From Varroa destructor (lineage: Eukaryota; Arthropoda; Arachnida; Mesostigmata; Varroidae): DNA of 64,000 nt. Positions 11,200-22,422 of this stretch are shown here, in pieces (position 1 is the stretch's first letter; each line of letters begins with the position of its first letter). A program made the position numbers and the translations under genes. The DNA lies in the NCBI RefSeq assembly GCF_002443255.2, contig NW_019211456.1:39501042-39565041 (forward strand). Direction: 5' to 3'. Below the pieces are notes generated by a model. The model saw only the letters and a program-made list of their open reading frames with translations. It was not told the DNA's origin and ran no database searches.

Positions 11200-13138
11200 C
11201 TGCTGAAAATATGCTAATTGTATCGTGTAAAATAAATAAGTTTCGCTGTCTGTCTCAACTTAGTGCTATGGTAAAAGCAATAAAACAAAAAAGTCCAGTA
11301 AATGTTTCTCGTCTACTGGGGCTCATAAAGCTAGTATTTGGCACAGTATGTGGTTGGAACTATCGTGCACCGTATACATGGCATGAGAGAAGATCTGCTG
11401 CATTTCTTTAGTCCAGGAAAACTTATTTTTTGGCTCTGAATATTTTCTGAATACAACTAGACCGAAGACGTAACTATAAATGTTGTCTTTACAGACTTAC
11501 CTTATTTGTCAGAGGGTTCTGTTGTCCACAAAGGCCATTCACAGCATCTATTTTACTTCCTTAGTAATCATGCAGCGCAGTCAAGTAAGACAAGCAAAAT
11601 TATCCTAGCCGATTATAAGATGATGAAACCAGACGCAGAGCTAATTTTAGCGCACGATAGTTTACAGAATATATACGTGCTAGTGAGAAAAATATATTAC
11701 CTGGTAACATGTAGAAGAGGCAAGCACACCCATAAGGTCTGGACATTATGAAACAGTGTAGATTAGATAATCATGGATGTTTGGAAGGGAAGTTGACCGA
11801 GCTAAAAATTACTGAACTTTAATTATAAGCAGGCATGCTGCTTAAATCTTGAACGACTGGCCTTAGATCTGTGTTCCTGTATTAATAACTGAGGTCTAGC
11901 TAGAATTTGTATTATGTCAATTATGGTAATCGATCGCGATGTGCTAACGTTTCACGCAGGCTCAGCATCGGTTCCTCATAGCAGTCGTGCGAGCACCCGC
12001 GGTCTGTTATCATAATAGCAACGTTCGACGACGCTAATGCACAGAAAAAACGTCGCTCAGCTTACTTTTTTTTTTATTGCAATTTTATTGACAGACGGGA
12101 CTCGTAGCTGTGAATTTTCTGAGGTTGATGTATTTTCTCTTAGCTGTTTTCCTTTCACTTCTTCTTTCCCAACGATTCTGACACGTTTAACAGCATTCGC
12201 TCTAGAGATTTCAGTTGAAGCCTAAACAGTCTTTATCACATTGTGCAGACGCTATCGCATAACGAAAAAGGCCATAGTATCCTACGGAGAGGCGTACTAA
12301 TGCTCGTAGCAGTGGGCGCTCGCAGAGTATTGTCACAATCTGTTAAAAAAGATTCAGTTACATACAAAACAGTTACCACATAAGTGGAAATTCAATTGAA
12401 ACATTAATGAATTCGCTACTACTTTCGTACTCGTTAAAGAAGTTCCCTCCACAGTCGATGCAAATTAACAAAGCGTCGCCCATTTCGACATGGCTTCAAA
12501 CAGACCAAGATCCAAGTTGGGAAAATAGCATTCACAAATGCGGAATCATGCATTGCCACGTACCGCTCCAGTGTGCTGCTCGATAAACCCAATCATCTTT
12601 TGGGTGTCTTTGCCAATTGGTTCTATTCGACCCATCTTTTTTAACAGCTAAGCAGAAGGGGTCAAACTACGCTTCGTTCTCCTCCGACCGTTATCAACTT
12701 AGTCTAGTCCTTAATAATGTACTTTCCGTAGTTGAAATCAGAATAACTCTACCATTGGCTATGGCATTATGCACGCCTTTGCTCAATTTTTTCATCGTCT
12801 TGGCCTTAAAAAAAAAAAAGTTAAATAACTGCCATAACTTTCAGTTGTAGCTCAAAATAATCATGTTGGCATCACAATCAGAAAAAATCATCTGCTCCTT
12901 CTTTCCGCTTAGTTTTCCCGTAGTCCACTCACGGCCATGCGTGGACCGCGTGCGATGGACGAAAAGGAGACGTGTCAGCCTGCTACGTTCGCAGGCAACC
13001 CGGTTTTCGTTATCGAAATCTTCGTGTGCAATTTTAATTTTTAGGTAGTCGGACAAAGTTCGTCATAGATAGATAGGTATTGAGACGCTGAATCTGATGA
13101 CGACTCAACACTAATTTCCATAGTGTTGCCATTGAAAG

Positions 13139-13173
13139 GTTGTTGTTTTGTTGCTGCTGCTGTTGTTGTTGCT
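13139..13173. repeat. Imperfect (TTG/CTG) microsatellite
   Basis: Mixed TTG and CTG units. Read on the minus strand this is an AAC/AGC array like the one at 13685, about 500 bases away. Confidence 0.8.
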
Positions 13174-13684
13174 ATGCTTCCATCACCGCTGATGATTCTT
13201 GGTGGCTTTGTTCTTAGCCGTCAACGACGACAGCGACAGACATAATGTGGTTACTCTGTGCGGTTCTTTGATCACGCTTCGGTGGACGTTCGCTGGCGGA
13301 TATATTTCTTTGTGTCTATCATAAAAATTCATCTGCATTTAACCTGTAGCAAAAACGGTGGCCACAACAAAGCGCTGGTAGCAACGAAGCGGCCCATGAT
13401 ACCAATAGCTGCGCCTGTTGGTAACGAAATTGAAGATGAGCATTGTGAGTTTGTTCCTCATATCACCCTCTTCGAGATGAACATCATAGCCCAACATTCA
13501 ACGAGTTGTTAATGCTGCTCCCGCCACATAACAAATGGCGTGTGCCAAATCGAGCCCACGGCTTGTAGTAGATTTGAACAGAACGATCTTGATGAAAAAT
13601 TAATTATACGATATGATTAACTGATCAGTAGGACAGTCGAAGTGTTGACCAGCGATCAGTGGATCTCCGGACAGAAACAATACA

Positions 13685-13705
13685 AACAACAACAACAACA
13701 ACAAC
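13685..13705. repeat. (AAC)7 microsatellite
   Basis: Seven perfect AAC units. Confidence 0.95.
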
Positions 13706-15448
13706 GGCAGCACCGTCACGGCCACGAGACCCCTAGCCTACGAATGGAAGGCACGAAACAGCAGTTAGAAGGGAGGTAGAGCACGAATCGATCCCCGGCA
13801 TCGAAAGAGAGTCGGACGGAACCCGACGTTTTGTCGCTAATTTTCTAATAACTGCTAACTTTTTCTCGCCTGTTACGTAAACCTCTCTAGGTAACAGGCC
13901 ACTATCTAAAAACCTATAGCTATGGCATCAGCCACAATAATGTCCGACGTAGAAATGCCCAAAAAAAATAATTTTTAACAATTATAAAAATCAAAACCGG
14001 GGCCACTGGAAGCAACTCGTCGTTACGTGTCGGCAGAGAGGCAAAGCGGTTCCTTTGACCCACGGAAAGAACCGGTGGCACAAGTACAACTCGGATTCGT
14101 ATTTGCAAAAACTGTGTTGTCTTCACTGTGCGGTACCAGCAGGCGGTTTACAAGAGGCATATCGGTGCCGACTTCACGTAAAAGAAAGCTTCACATATTG
14201 GCTTTGCCTTTCGACTAGCTTCTAACGACACGACCAACTGCGTAGCGTGCTTGATTATGGTGAGGGTGAAGAATCGGGCAATTTGCTGGCAAATGTATAT
14301 GTGCGCAAGAGCAGAAACACACAATGAAGGCTATGAAACGGAGGACGCGTATTCTGCGAAACTTTTGGGCAATCATTACTACGCTATGTATAAAAGCAAC
14401 ACCAATCGAAAAGCTACCCATTAGCTAGGTAGAGAAGTAAAAGGAAAGTTGGAACTTACTCGTGTGTTAGCCTTCTTGCTTTTAGGAAGCTAGTGGGCTA
14501 TACCATACCCGACTAGAAATCACGAAGGCGGTTTACAATGCTCCGATTAAACGCGGCGGCCATAATCAGCTACTGACCACAGATAGTTCCAGCTGAGTGA
14601 TGCGAGCTAAACTGCTACCAGAAATCCCACTGAATCCCTTGCTGAAAATTAATAGCAAAACCAATGAAGAAATTTCATAACTTGCATCCTCAGTCACAAT
14701 GAAATTGAAAACAAGAAGTATAATTAAAAACCTATTTCGTTTATATACATCGGTATAGGTTTTTGAATCTTTTTTCTCTTAAACCTTTTCGAACTGTTCT
14801 GTTTCGTACTAACATGCCGGTTCGAATGCACGACCAGAGACAGAAGCGTCGTGTGTATGTGCGTGCTGCTAGGAGCATGGGTAACGTGTACTAACATTTC
14901 ACGTCCGAGTACATCGGAGTCCTCGTCGTAAAGCGGCTAATTTTTAAGAGATCAAGTAGCACTTTGTAGCTATCATTGGGTCAGTTTTGTGTGTATCAAT
15001 TATATGTGTATATTTACCTGTATACTTTTGATTACGAACGCCACCTTTGAGTACAACGTCACAAAAAAAGTATGTACCAAGAATGCACATATGGATATTG
15101 ACAAATACATGAGTGAAGCCATTAAACAGAAATCTTCATCCTAACGTCGAAGGACGTCACGACGACACTTGTGAGACTCTAGCATAATATACAAAGGCCC
15201 CGATTAACTTAGTGCGCCGCGCCGACTTCCCTGAATGCGTGGCAGTGGCGTCCATAAAACATTTAGGGGCCATTTAAGCTAAACTCAGCCATGTCAACTA
15301 TGACAATGAAGATAAGTCGGTAGACTTCGAGAAAATCGTTTAGGCAATCGAACGACAAGATTTCCTCTGTCTATGTACTAAGCAATATGTTTTTGGTGCC
15401 CTAGCTATCATGAACTAGAAACAGCTCTTTTTTTTTGGAAAAAAAATT

Positions 15449-15479
15449 TTGGATATGTATATAGATTATACATATCCAA
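15449..15479. repeat. Perfect 13-bp inverted repeat, 5-nt loop
   Basis: TTGGATATGTATA (15449-15461) and TATACATATCCAA (15467-15479) are exact complements around TAGAT. It lies next to an A/T-run region. Confidence 0.95.
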
Positions 15480-16719
15480 TGTCGGCATCCACTAAAAAAA
15501 CTATTAATTAACGTAAAACTTGGTGAACTCTACCTAGATGAAGCTGAGGTAAACGAAATGTGAGGATTTGTGCATTTTACTACCGGATGTCTCGTGTCGT
15601 TTGCTTCGCTATTAGAACATACGTAGAAAAAGAGGTTTCCTGGTTAACTGCCAAGGTTGATTACTAGTCAGCGTTACAATTGAAGGAATCGCGCTCTTCA
15701 AGAACAGTTTTTAACACTAGCCACTATGCGATGCTAAAGGCGTAAACAATAATCTGATCCCAGAGAGGCAATATTTGACTGTAAAAGGAATAGCATTTAT
15801 GCCGTTTATCCCGTTCTAGCATTAGCAACTCCGTGAAGAGCAACTGTCCACTATAGCAGTTACCTCCTGTCCAGCTTGAGCTGGGCTTCAGCACTTGAAT
15901 TATAGAAAACGCATAGATGGCTCACATTCCTATTTTACCATATAATTTACTACCACTGAAGCTATTTCCTCTGGACCATCTTTCGAGCAACTCCTAAGAT
16001 AGAGAATACGACAAAGACTAAACGAGTATACAGATACGCAAAACTCTAACCACTACGCTCTCTAAAAAGTTTTCATTGCAATAGCGAAAAAAAAAAGCCC
16101 ACTTCCGCTAGATGTTTGATGACCCTCAAACGGCGAGGCAGGAAAGAATGAAGGCGAAGCTTTAGAAAAAAGGAAATGTGACCATCGGTGTTTATCATAC
16201 AGTGGTTACTAGCACCTACTAATTGTTCGGCGCATTCGCTTATATAAGCTAGGCAACATCACAGAGGCAGATGCTTACGCCTTATTCAGTAGCAAGCGGA
16301 ATAATTCCTTATTTATTTTATAGTCGTCAATGTAATCGTCGTAGGTATGTATATTCTATGTATAGTATGTCACCATCTAAGCTTCCACTGCTTTAACGAA
16401 GCTCGAAATCTCGACTAATTCGAGCTACTGTATTATCCAGTATCAGCTAAGACGTTGCGGAATACTTTCAAATCAACACGGCAAACATATAATATATGAT
16501 AAAAAAAAAAAACCCAAGTTGAAAAATTGTATTTAAGCTTGTTAAGTTACCCCAATAATACCTACTGATTAGGTCCAAACCAGCCAGGTCGCAAACGTCC
16601 GGATCGTATGGCAACGTTTCGATATCGCATGTTTAGAACAGCCTATTCGAATCTTGCCCCGAGGTCTAAAAATGTTTATCAGCCATAGCATGCGCGCATA
16701 CATGGCATGCATCGTATAA

Positions 16720-17250
16720 TGCAGTAAGCTCCATTATATCCATTGTATCTTCTCTGGTTCCTGTGCATGCGATGATATTCGATTGTGGTCACTTCTAAAT
16801 GATTACGTTGTTGTTCGACTCTCCCTGTTTTTACTTGTAGAAAAATGGCAGTCTGTCCTCACTCAAACGAAAACCGATCCGTGTCTTCAAAATAAACCCA
16901 GTTTTTATCGTCTGCCGATGGTCCGAAGATTCCGCCCCGTTCGTTTCAGCTGGTTTTGTTTTACGCTCCAAGAACGTATCCCAAGCGATGAAGACAACGA
17001 CCGCAGACGATCACCGTCATCTTCACCGCCATCCCCGGAACGTCCAGCTGGATCGGTGATACCGATTTCTCTCGCTCTTATTGTTGTTGTTACTGCCGCC
17101 ACCGTCGCCATTCTAAGTATCGTCATCCATCGTTTGTTGTGCTGTTCGCTTACATCACGAAGTTCGCCTGCTTCGTTAGCCACGCAGATTTCGAACAAGT
17201 CCACGGGTAAACGAAGAAAAAAAGGTCTGCAGCGACGACGTTCTTGTTAG
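16720..17250 (+). CDS. Open frame with a Ser/Pro-rich segment and one transmembrane helix
   Basis: A stop-free stretch of 176 codons (TAA at 16717, TAG at 17248) contains an acidic-basic Ser/Pro-rich segment (SDEDNDRRRSPSSSPPSPER). Next come a strongly hydrophobic helix (VIPISLALIVVVTAATVAIL) and a basic tail ending KKGLQRRRSC. That is the order of a single-pass membrane protein. There is no ATG at the front; the only early start-like codon is a TTG, so if real it is an exon needing an upstream partner. The antisense strand is also open across 16905-17204. The region is built from GTC/GTT/TCG-rich simple sequence, which by itself gives long frames and hydrophobic translations. About 0.1 frames of this length are expected by chance. 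Confidence 0.2.
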   Translation, partial: CSKLHYIHCIFSGSCACDDIRLWSLLNDYVVVRLSLFLLVEKWQSVLTQTKTDPCLQNKPSFYRLPMVRRFRPVRFSWFCFTLQERIPSDEDNDRRRSPSSSPPSPERPAGSVIPISLALIVVVTAATVAILSIVIHRLLCCSLTSRSSPASLATQISNKSTGKRRKKGLQRRRSC

Positions 17251-17886
17251 CATTTGTTTCGTCGTCGCAGTTATTTTCACGCCGGTGATGATGTTGATTC
17301 CTACGGTATACCTTCCTAGCCTTTTCTGCATTTGCGCTTCGTTTTCTCTATCGTCCTACTTGCACCATGTGTTCTACTATCTTTACGAGTTGATATTGCT
17401 GTTTCTGAGTTCGCTCAGCGCCGGATTCCATTCGTTCGTCCTTCTTCCAGTTGCTCTTGTTGCTCCTGCTGCTGTTGTTGTTATTGTTGTTGTATAATAA
17501 TAAATGCTATAGTTGCTGTCGGCGATGTTGACGCGCAAAGAGACTATCCTTCGGGCGATCGGTCGCGTTTCGTTGCGCTGATGCGACGTGGCATCAGACG
17601 AACACGCGAACTAGCACGATGTTGTTGTTATTGGTGACGGCAATGATTCTGTTGATGATAGTTTTCTTCTATGAAGCTCACTTAGTCTTTTTCATTCTGT
17701 ATCTATCCTATTAGCTCGTTCCGAGCACTAGAAAATGGCAAAATGCAGGTTTTCGGGTTTCAAGGTCCCTCCTTTTGTTAGCTCCATAGCGATTTCCAGC
17801 GGTAGCAATTTCGACTGTGTTGGCTATTAATACTACATACACACGGCAAAAGTTGCCAGACGCGTGCCATCACGGGCGGAACTTAC

Positions 17887-17953
17887 CTGAGCTTTCACAG
17901 TGACAGCAGCGGTCGGCGTCGAACAGTCCGCCGACGTGTTTCAGCGGCGCCAT
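17887..17953 (-). CDS. Candidate first coding exon (22 codons plus 1 nt) on the minus strand
   Basis: On the minus strand, CTCCATGGCG at 17953 starts MAPLKHVGGLFDADRCCHCE, then SS, and runs into a perfect donor TCAG|GTAAGTT (gt complement at 17885-17886), leaving phase 1. Another in-frame ATG lies 6 codons upstream. The frame is open back to a TAA about 17 codons before MAPL. The stretch is clearly GC-rich compared with its surroundings. The C-C-H-C cluster is striking but too short to assign to a zinc-binding family. The next exon would lie at lower coordinates and was not identified. Chance occurrence cannot be excluded. Confidence 0.25.
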
Positions 17954-18042
17954 GGAGCGGTGGCAATACATGACCGTGTATAACCGCGATTTTCTTTAGC
18001 TGAGTGTCGTTTCGGCAAATCTGTGCTATTGTCCGACGACAA

Positions 18043-18080
18043 TATATTATATATATATATATATGCGTGTGTGCGTGTAT
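18043..18080. repeat. (AT)n then (GT)-rich compound microsatellite
   Basis: Eight AT units (18049-18064) run into GCGTGTGTGCGTGT, a compound AT/GT array. Confidence 0.85.
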
Positions 18081-18568
18081 TTGTCCCTGGCTAGGGTTCG
18101 TAGTCACACATTACTGAGGCCCAATCGGTCGATTGATGAAGTTCAACAACGCACCATTTTTATGGTCGTTAGCTGTTTTCCTTTTTGTTTGTCCAACCCC
18201 TAAAAGATGATGGTAACGGAAAAAGGTTGATCCAACTTCACTTCATCGTCGCTGCACGATAGATAATGATCTGTGGGATCAAGACAGGTCGAGTGAGCGG
18301 CAAAAACAAAGAACCCTAGTAAGCGGACAGATTTCAAAGTGTTCATTGCACTGCCTTAAAAGGAAAAATCACTTTCCTTTTTCAGTTCATTGAATCGTGA
18401 TGATGATATTATTTGTTTTTGCTAATTAGCTTTCTTCTATTCTGAATTTATCTCCAGTGGAAAAGTTTTTTAGCTAGCTGAGCACAGGAACTACTAGGCG
18501 AGCATTTAGAATTCATAGGGAAAAAAACGCAGGGTTTCGCTTCGAAACATAACTATACCTCTTTTCAG

Positions 18569-18781
18569 GTCAGTTTTCCCTTTGATTCGAATGTTGCTCC
18601 GTACGTCCTTTCTCTGCAGCTAGCTAGTGGTCAGTATCATAATCGTGATCCAACACTTCTGACATGTCAAAATTTTCACAAGAGTCTCCTGCTAAACGTA
18701 GTGGACTGGCCACTGAGTGCATGCCCTTCTGGGAACATCATTTACCCTTCAGCTGATGTTGGCAAGGTGGAGGAGCCGTAG
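18569..18781 (+). CDS. Candidate terminal exon behind a strong acceptor
   Basis: ATACCTCTTTTCAG (18555-18568) is a good acceptor. The frame after it runs 70 codons to TAG at 18779: VSFPFDSNVAPYVLSLQLAS, then GQYHNRDPTLLTCQNFHKSL and on to SACPSGNIIYPSADVGKVEE. The same frame is open upstream to 18482, so the acceptor does not mark the start of openness and the support is weaker than it first looks. Composition is protein-like, with few repeats and mixed classes. No family was recognised and no partner exon was found. Confidence 0.2.
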   Translation, partial: VSFPFDSNVAPYVLSLQLASGQYHNRDPTLLTCQNFHKSLLLNVVDWPLSACPSGNIIYPSADVGKVEEP

Positions 18782-19151
18782 GGCGCGCAATGGAATTGCT
18801 GCTCACCTAGCCAAAGTATAGTGGATAAGCTCAACGTGACAGACCGCACAGTTCTTGTATAAACATTATAAACGGGTTGGCAAAATCGTAAAGAGCACCT
18901 TCGAAACTGGGAATTAGAATGGCAGGTAAAATTGAAGGGAGCTCTATACACTGTTCATCGACATTGCAAAGAGCTACCGATCAGACAACACTGAATCAAC
19001 TTATCTGTATATTAATCTATTGCTACAGGACGCTACGCTGCCGCACAGATCAGTATATTATAATGGGTCGGCATTTGCGATCCTAATCTCCTGAAGAGAG
19101 GGTGACAAAATAATGAAATTATTTCAATAATTTATGAGTACGCCTCATAAG

Positions 19152-19194
19152 ATAACATAACAAGCCGATTTTATTATTCGGCTTGTTACGTTAT
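19152..19194. repeat. 17-bp inverted repeat with one mismatch, 9-nt loop
   Basis: ATAACATAACAAGCCGA (19152-19168) pairs with TCGGCTTGTTACGTTAT (19178-19194) at 16 of 17 positions. The loop is TTTTATTAT. Confidence 0.95.
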
Positions 19195-20144
19195 TTTGCT
19201 TTTGAAACAACCAGGAGCTATATAAATCTAACCAATAAGTCAACAAATGACAACGTCCATGTTTTCATTTATTCTTTTGATATTTCTATTTTTATGGACT
19301 CTATTCGTCAGCCAACTTCCTTTAGACACGTTCAGATTCTATCATTTTTGTTTTTCTACGACAAGCTAGTTATCTATTAAGCGTGGTGATTTCCTTTTCC
19401 TTTCTACCAGACAATCTGCTTCAAATCGTCGTGCCTATAATTTGCCGAGCCGGTGTATGTAAAAGCTAATGTAATTAATTATTACGCCATCAATATAAGA
19501 TTGTGTTGTCGAAAGAGAACTAACCGTTTTTATAACTAGGAGCTAAAGTATTATCCCATCCCAAACAATCTAAGTCGTGTCTGGGTCGGCATCGTTGGCG
19601 TATCTCTATTTAGATTTGAAATAGAACGTACTTAAGATGAGTGAAATTTCCGCAGAGACTCATTTGATTTTGATAAAGACACGACTGTTGTTTATGTTCA
19701 TAACAAATTACCCTGTTTATGGCCAAGGTGGCTTACCGAATTAAACGGTCCAAGGGCTGCACTGTCGCTTTCATTTAGAGATGTCGATATGAAAGGAACT
19801 TCTCGTAGTGGTCGACCAATTAGGGAAAAAGCTGATGAAACTATTAAGCAAAGCGGACACGTCAGTAGTTGTGATATCGCCAAAAAAAGTAAACATCCAG
19901 CACTAAATAGTTTGAGGGGAGATGGCTACGAAAAGAACTCGTTGTTTGGGTGCCACACGGATTGACGTGAAGTATTCCGACCGTACTTCCGTCTGCGAAC
20001 CTTCACAAAGTGCCCACAATCACGTAATAAAAAGTAGATTACATACATCAATAGAATGCAAATAAAGAGAAAAATAAATTAACAAAATGTGCTTTACAAT
20101 CTTTGCCTGATCTTGCCTGACTGATGCCGCTGGCGTGGGGCTAT

Positions 20145-20611
20145 GTTTGGCGGGGTTGTTAAGGAATCACTCATTGTGAGCTGCTGCTGCTGCTGCTGCG
20201 ATTTCGCGAAACGATTGACTCGGACCTGTGCTGTTAACAGTTAGCAAGATTAAGACAAGCCATCGAAAAAATCGATGGAAATCAGTGAATGGGAAAGGCG
20301 TCGTCAACCATCATGACAATGTCAGACCACGTACGCCTTTGACTACCCGGCAAAAATTGGGAGAACTTAAATCAGGAATTTTAACGCATCGCCCATACAG
20401 CCCAAACCTTGCGCCATCAGACTTCCATCATCTGTTTCGGTTGTTGTCGAACTCCTGCAACGATGTTAATTTAGCTTCAATGGAAAGGTGCAAAAATCAC
20501 TTGTCATAATCTTTTGCCCAGGATCCACAAAGCTTCCACGATTACGGCGTTACGGCTTTACCAGAAAAATGACGGAAGGTCATTAATAAAAATGGCGCAC
20601 ATTTAATTTAG
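20145..20611 (+). mobile_element. Decayed mariner (Tc1/mariner superfamily, DD34D) transposase, C-terminal part
   Basis: This is the C-terminal third of a mariner transposase, the DDE enzyme that cuts and pastes the element at TA sites. Reading from 20145, the frame gives V-W then the equivalent of the conserved W-D-C-K-G, then G-I-T-H-C-E-L-L, then S-D-L-C-C-stop-Q-L-A-R-L-R-Q-A-I. A frameshift near 20290 moves to the frame carrying H-H-D-N-V-R-P-R-T (normally HxDNARPHT, second catalytic Asp). This continues into P-Y-S-P-N-L-A-P-S-D (normally YSPDLAPSD, third catalytic Asp) and F-A-Q-D-P-Q-S-F, and ends L-P-E-K-stop-R-K-V-I-N-K-N-G-A-H-L-I. In-frame stops lie at 20160 (K to stop), at the CQQL position near 20235, at 20507 (Q to stop) and at the LPEKW tryptophan (TGG to TGA). 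The N-terminal DNA-binding half, the first catalytic Asp and both terminal repeats were not found. The copy is inactive. The mariner assignment is very secure; the subfamily (cecropia/mellifera-like C-terminus) is less so. Confidence 0.95.
20181..20198 (+). repeat. (CTG)6 microsatellite inside the mariner relic
   Basis: Six perfect CTG units sit exactly where mariner transposases encode the conserved E-L-L-P segment. Leucine codons of the dead transposase appear to have seeded a trinucleotide repeat. Confidence 0.9.
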
Positions 20612-20804
20612 TAGTGTTATTCTAAAATATAAAAAATATTCGCTTCAATTCTGTTTTTAAAACGGCTAAGATATTTTCGACAACAGTATATGGGCTGGAG
20701 ATACAGACGTTCCTCCTCAAGCCTGACCAATGATCTGTCTATCGGTTTACAGCGTCGTGTATCACAATTCAGAGCTTCCAGAATAGGATATGCGATATGT
20801 TTAT

Positions 20805-20847
20805 GTGAGAGCACATGCAAACACTCGTTGTTTGCATGTGCTCTCAC
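20805..20847. repeat. Perfect 19-bp snapback hairpin, 5-nt loop
   Basis: The arm at 20805-20823 (GTGAGAGCACATGCAAACA) is exactly complementary to 20829-20847, with loop CTCGT. Flanks do not extend the stem. A perfect 19-bp stem with so small a loop has a chance probability near one in a million for this window. It lies about 190 bases past the mariner relic. Confidence 0.95.
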
Positions 20848-22386
20848 CACACGAAAACAGAACGAAATGACGAATGCCAACCAGTCCCCTACATATTCCA
20901 CGAGTTCGTAGATAAGCAATCTACATTTCGTTAGATCACTGTGACCTGATGTGATCAACAAGTTTCCTCTCTGATTTCTTAGCCTATCAACATGGTTTCC
21001 TTGATTTGGCAAGTGGCCATCATTGATTTAGCTATATTTGATGCGCGTACGAACTTTAATAATTAAATGAACGAATGCCCACAGTTACAGCGACGTATGA
21101 AGTTTGCACTGAAGAATTAGCGAGACTGCTTACTATGATGTACTTCAGAGTTGAACGGTCATTATTGGTGAGTGCGCGCAGAAGTCATCACGAATCCCGG
21201 ATTACGGGCAAGGGCCAATATAGAGCCATATAGTTACACAGATAGGCTGAGCTGTAGAGTTAAATAAATCTGTATTTTATCTGCCACCATAATACAAGCA
21301 GTAACTATTATATCAGCTCGTACCGCGCACGTCCAATTTAACCAAGAAAGGAATCTGCTTAGGTGACCCCTGTCTGAAGTTTAGCCACTTGAATTGATAG
21401 ATCGAGTAGACATAGATCGAATTCGTCAATATTGCTATGCTGCCAAATGATCTGGATAAAATGACACAGCAGCGGCTAAAAATTAGTTTAACCATACGCG
21501 AAATATACAATGACAATAACGTGGATATAAACATGTAAGCTAACACTCTACCTAGGTTTCACTATCGCTATCTGGTATCCACTTGGCGGTGGGTAAATGT
21601 AGGAGCTCCAACATGTTCACCTCGAGGCCGACCAAACGACTCGTCCAACAGAACAATAGAATTAGCTGGAAAGGATGTTGGAGTTTGCAGCAGGGTTCTT
21701 TACAGGACTCCCAATAGTCACGTTACCTTTATAGTACTGTAACTTTCATGTTTTCCATGCCAATATCAGTTATCAGAGCTGAGGTAAAATGGAATAGCAA
21801 CTCGGGGCCATAGGCGAGGCAAGATTAATCTCTTTGAGCGTGATACGTGCATGCCGAAGTCAGAAACAATATGTTATTTTGATGCCTCGGATACAAATTT
21901 CAGGTACTATATAATAATACGATAGACTTCACTAGGGTTGCTCTCAGTACGGGCTGTCTTTAGTCTGTTGTGTGTATCTGTAATATGAATAAACGTTTTA
22001 CGGTATTAACGTCTGCTGCTAACCAACGATGGATGATTAATTAGATGCTTACTAAATACCCTCCACTACAGACAATAGCGGATAACACACGCCTTGTATA
22101 GCGATGAGTACATAGCAATAAAATATAATGGGTTATATTAATAACAACAGTAGTAATGGCCGAGAGATGAAAAGAGCACAAAGATTATTCAGTCGCCCTA
22201 AAATATGGGTTGGTTTTGAGCACTGGAAAAGCATCGGCTTCCGTAAGGTTACAATGTTTCCTGGTAAGACACCGTACTTCGAAGAGAGATGCTAGCAGTT
22301 GTGGAACGAATTAAATCGATCCGGTGGAGTCGGTAGGGAAAAGGTAAATGAATAGCGCGCACAAGCAGAGCGTGACCAGGCACATA

Positions 22387-22422
<36 letters not shown>

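Larger units (their letters stand above)
7991..16719. other. No supportable gene; microsatellites only
   Basis: AT-rich DNA with the arrays at 11163, 13139 and 13685 and the hairpin at 15449. Open frames at 10213, 10962, 12037 and 14027 are short or built on simple repeats. Confidence 0.6.

Noticed and set aside
10962..11411. 149-codon plus-strand open frame
   Set aside because: It is kept open by the (TA)18 microsatellite, giving a Tyr-Ile run; the flanks show no motif.
14815..14835. GGTTCGAATGC, close to a tRNA B-box
   Set aside because: No A-box is present at the right distance upstream and no cloverleaf forms.
16905..17204. 99-codon minus-strand frame opposite the membrane-helix frame
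   Set aside because: It mirrors the simple GTC/GAC-rich sequence; openness on both strands is expected from composition.
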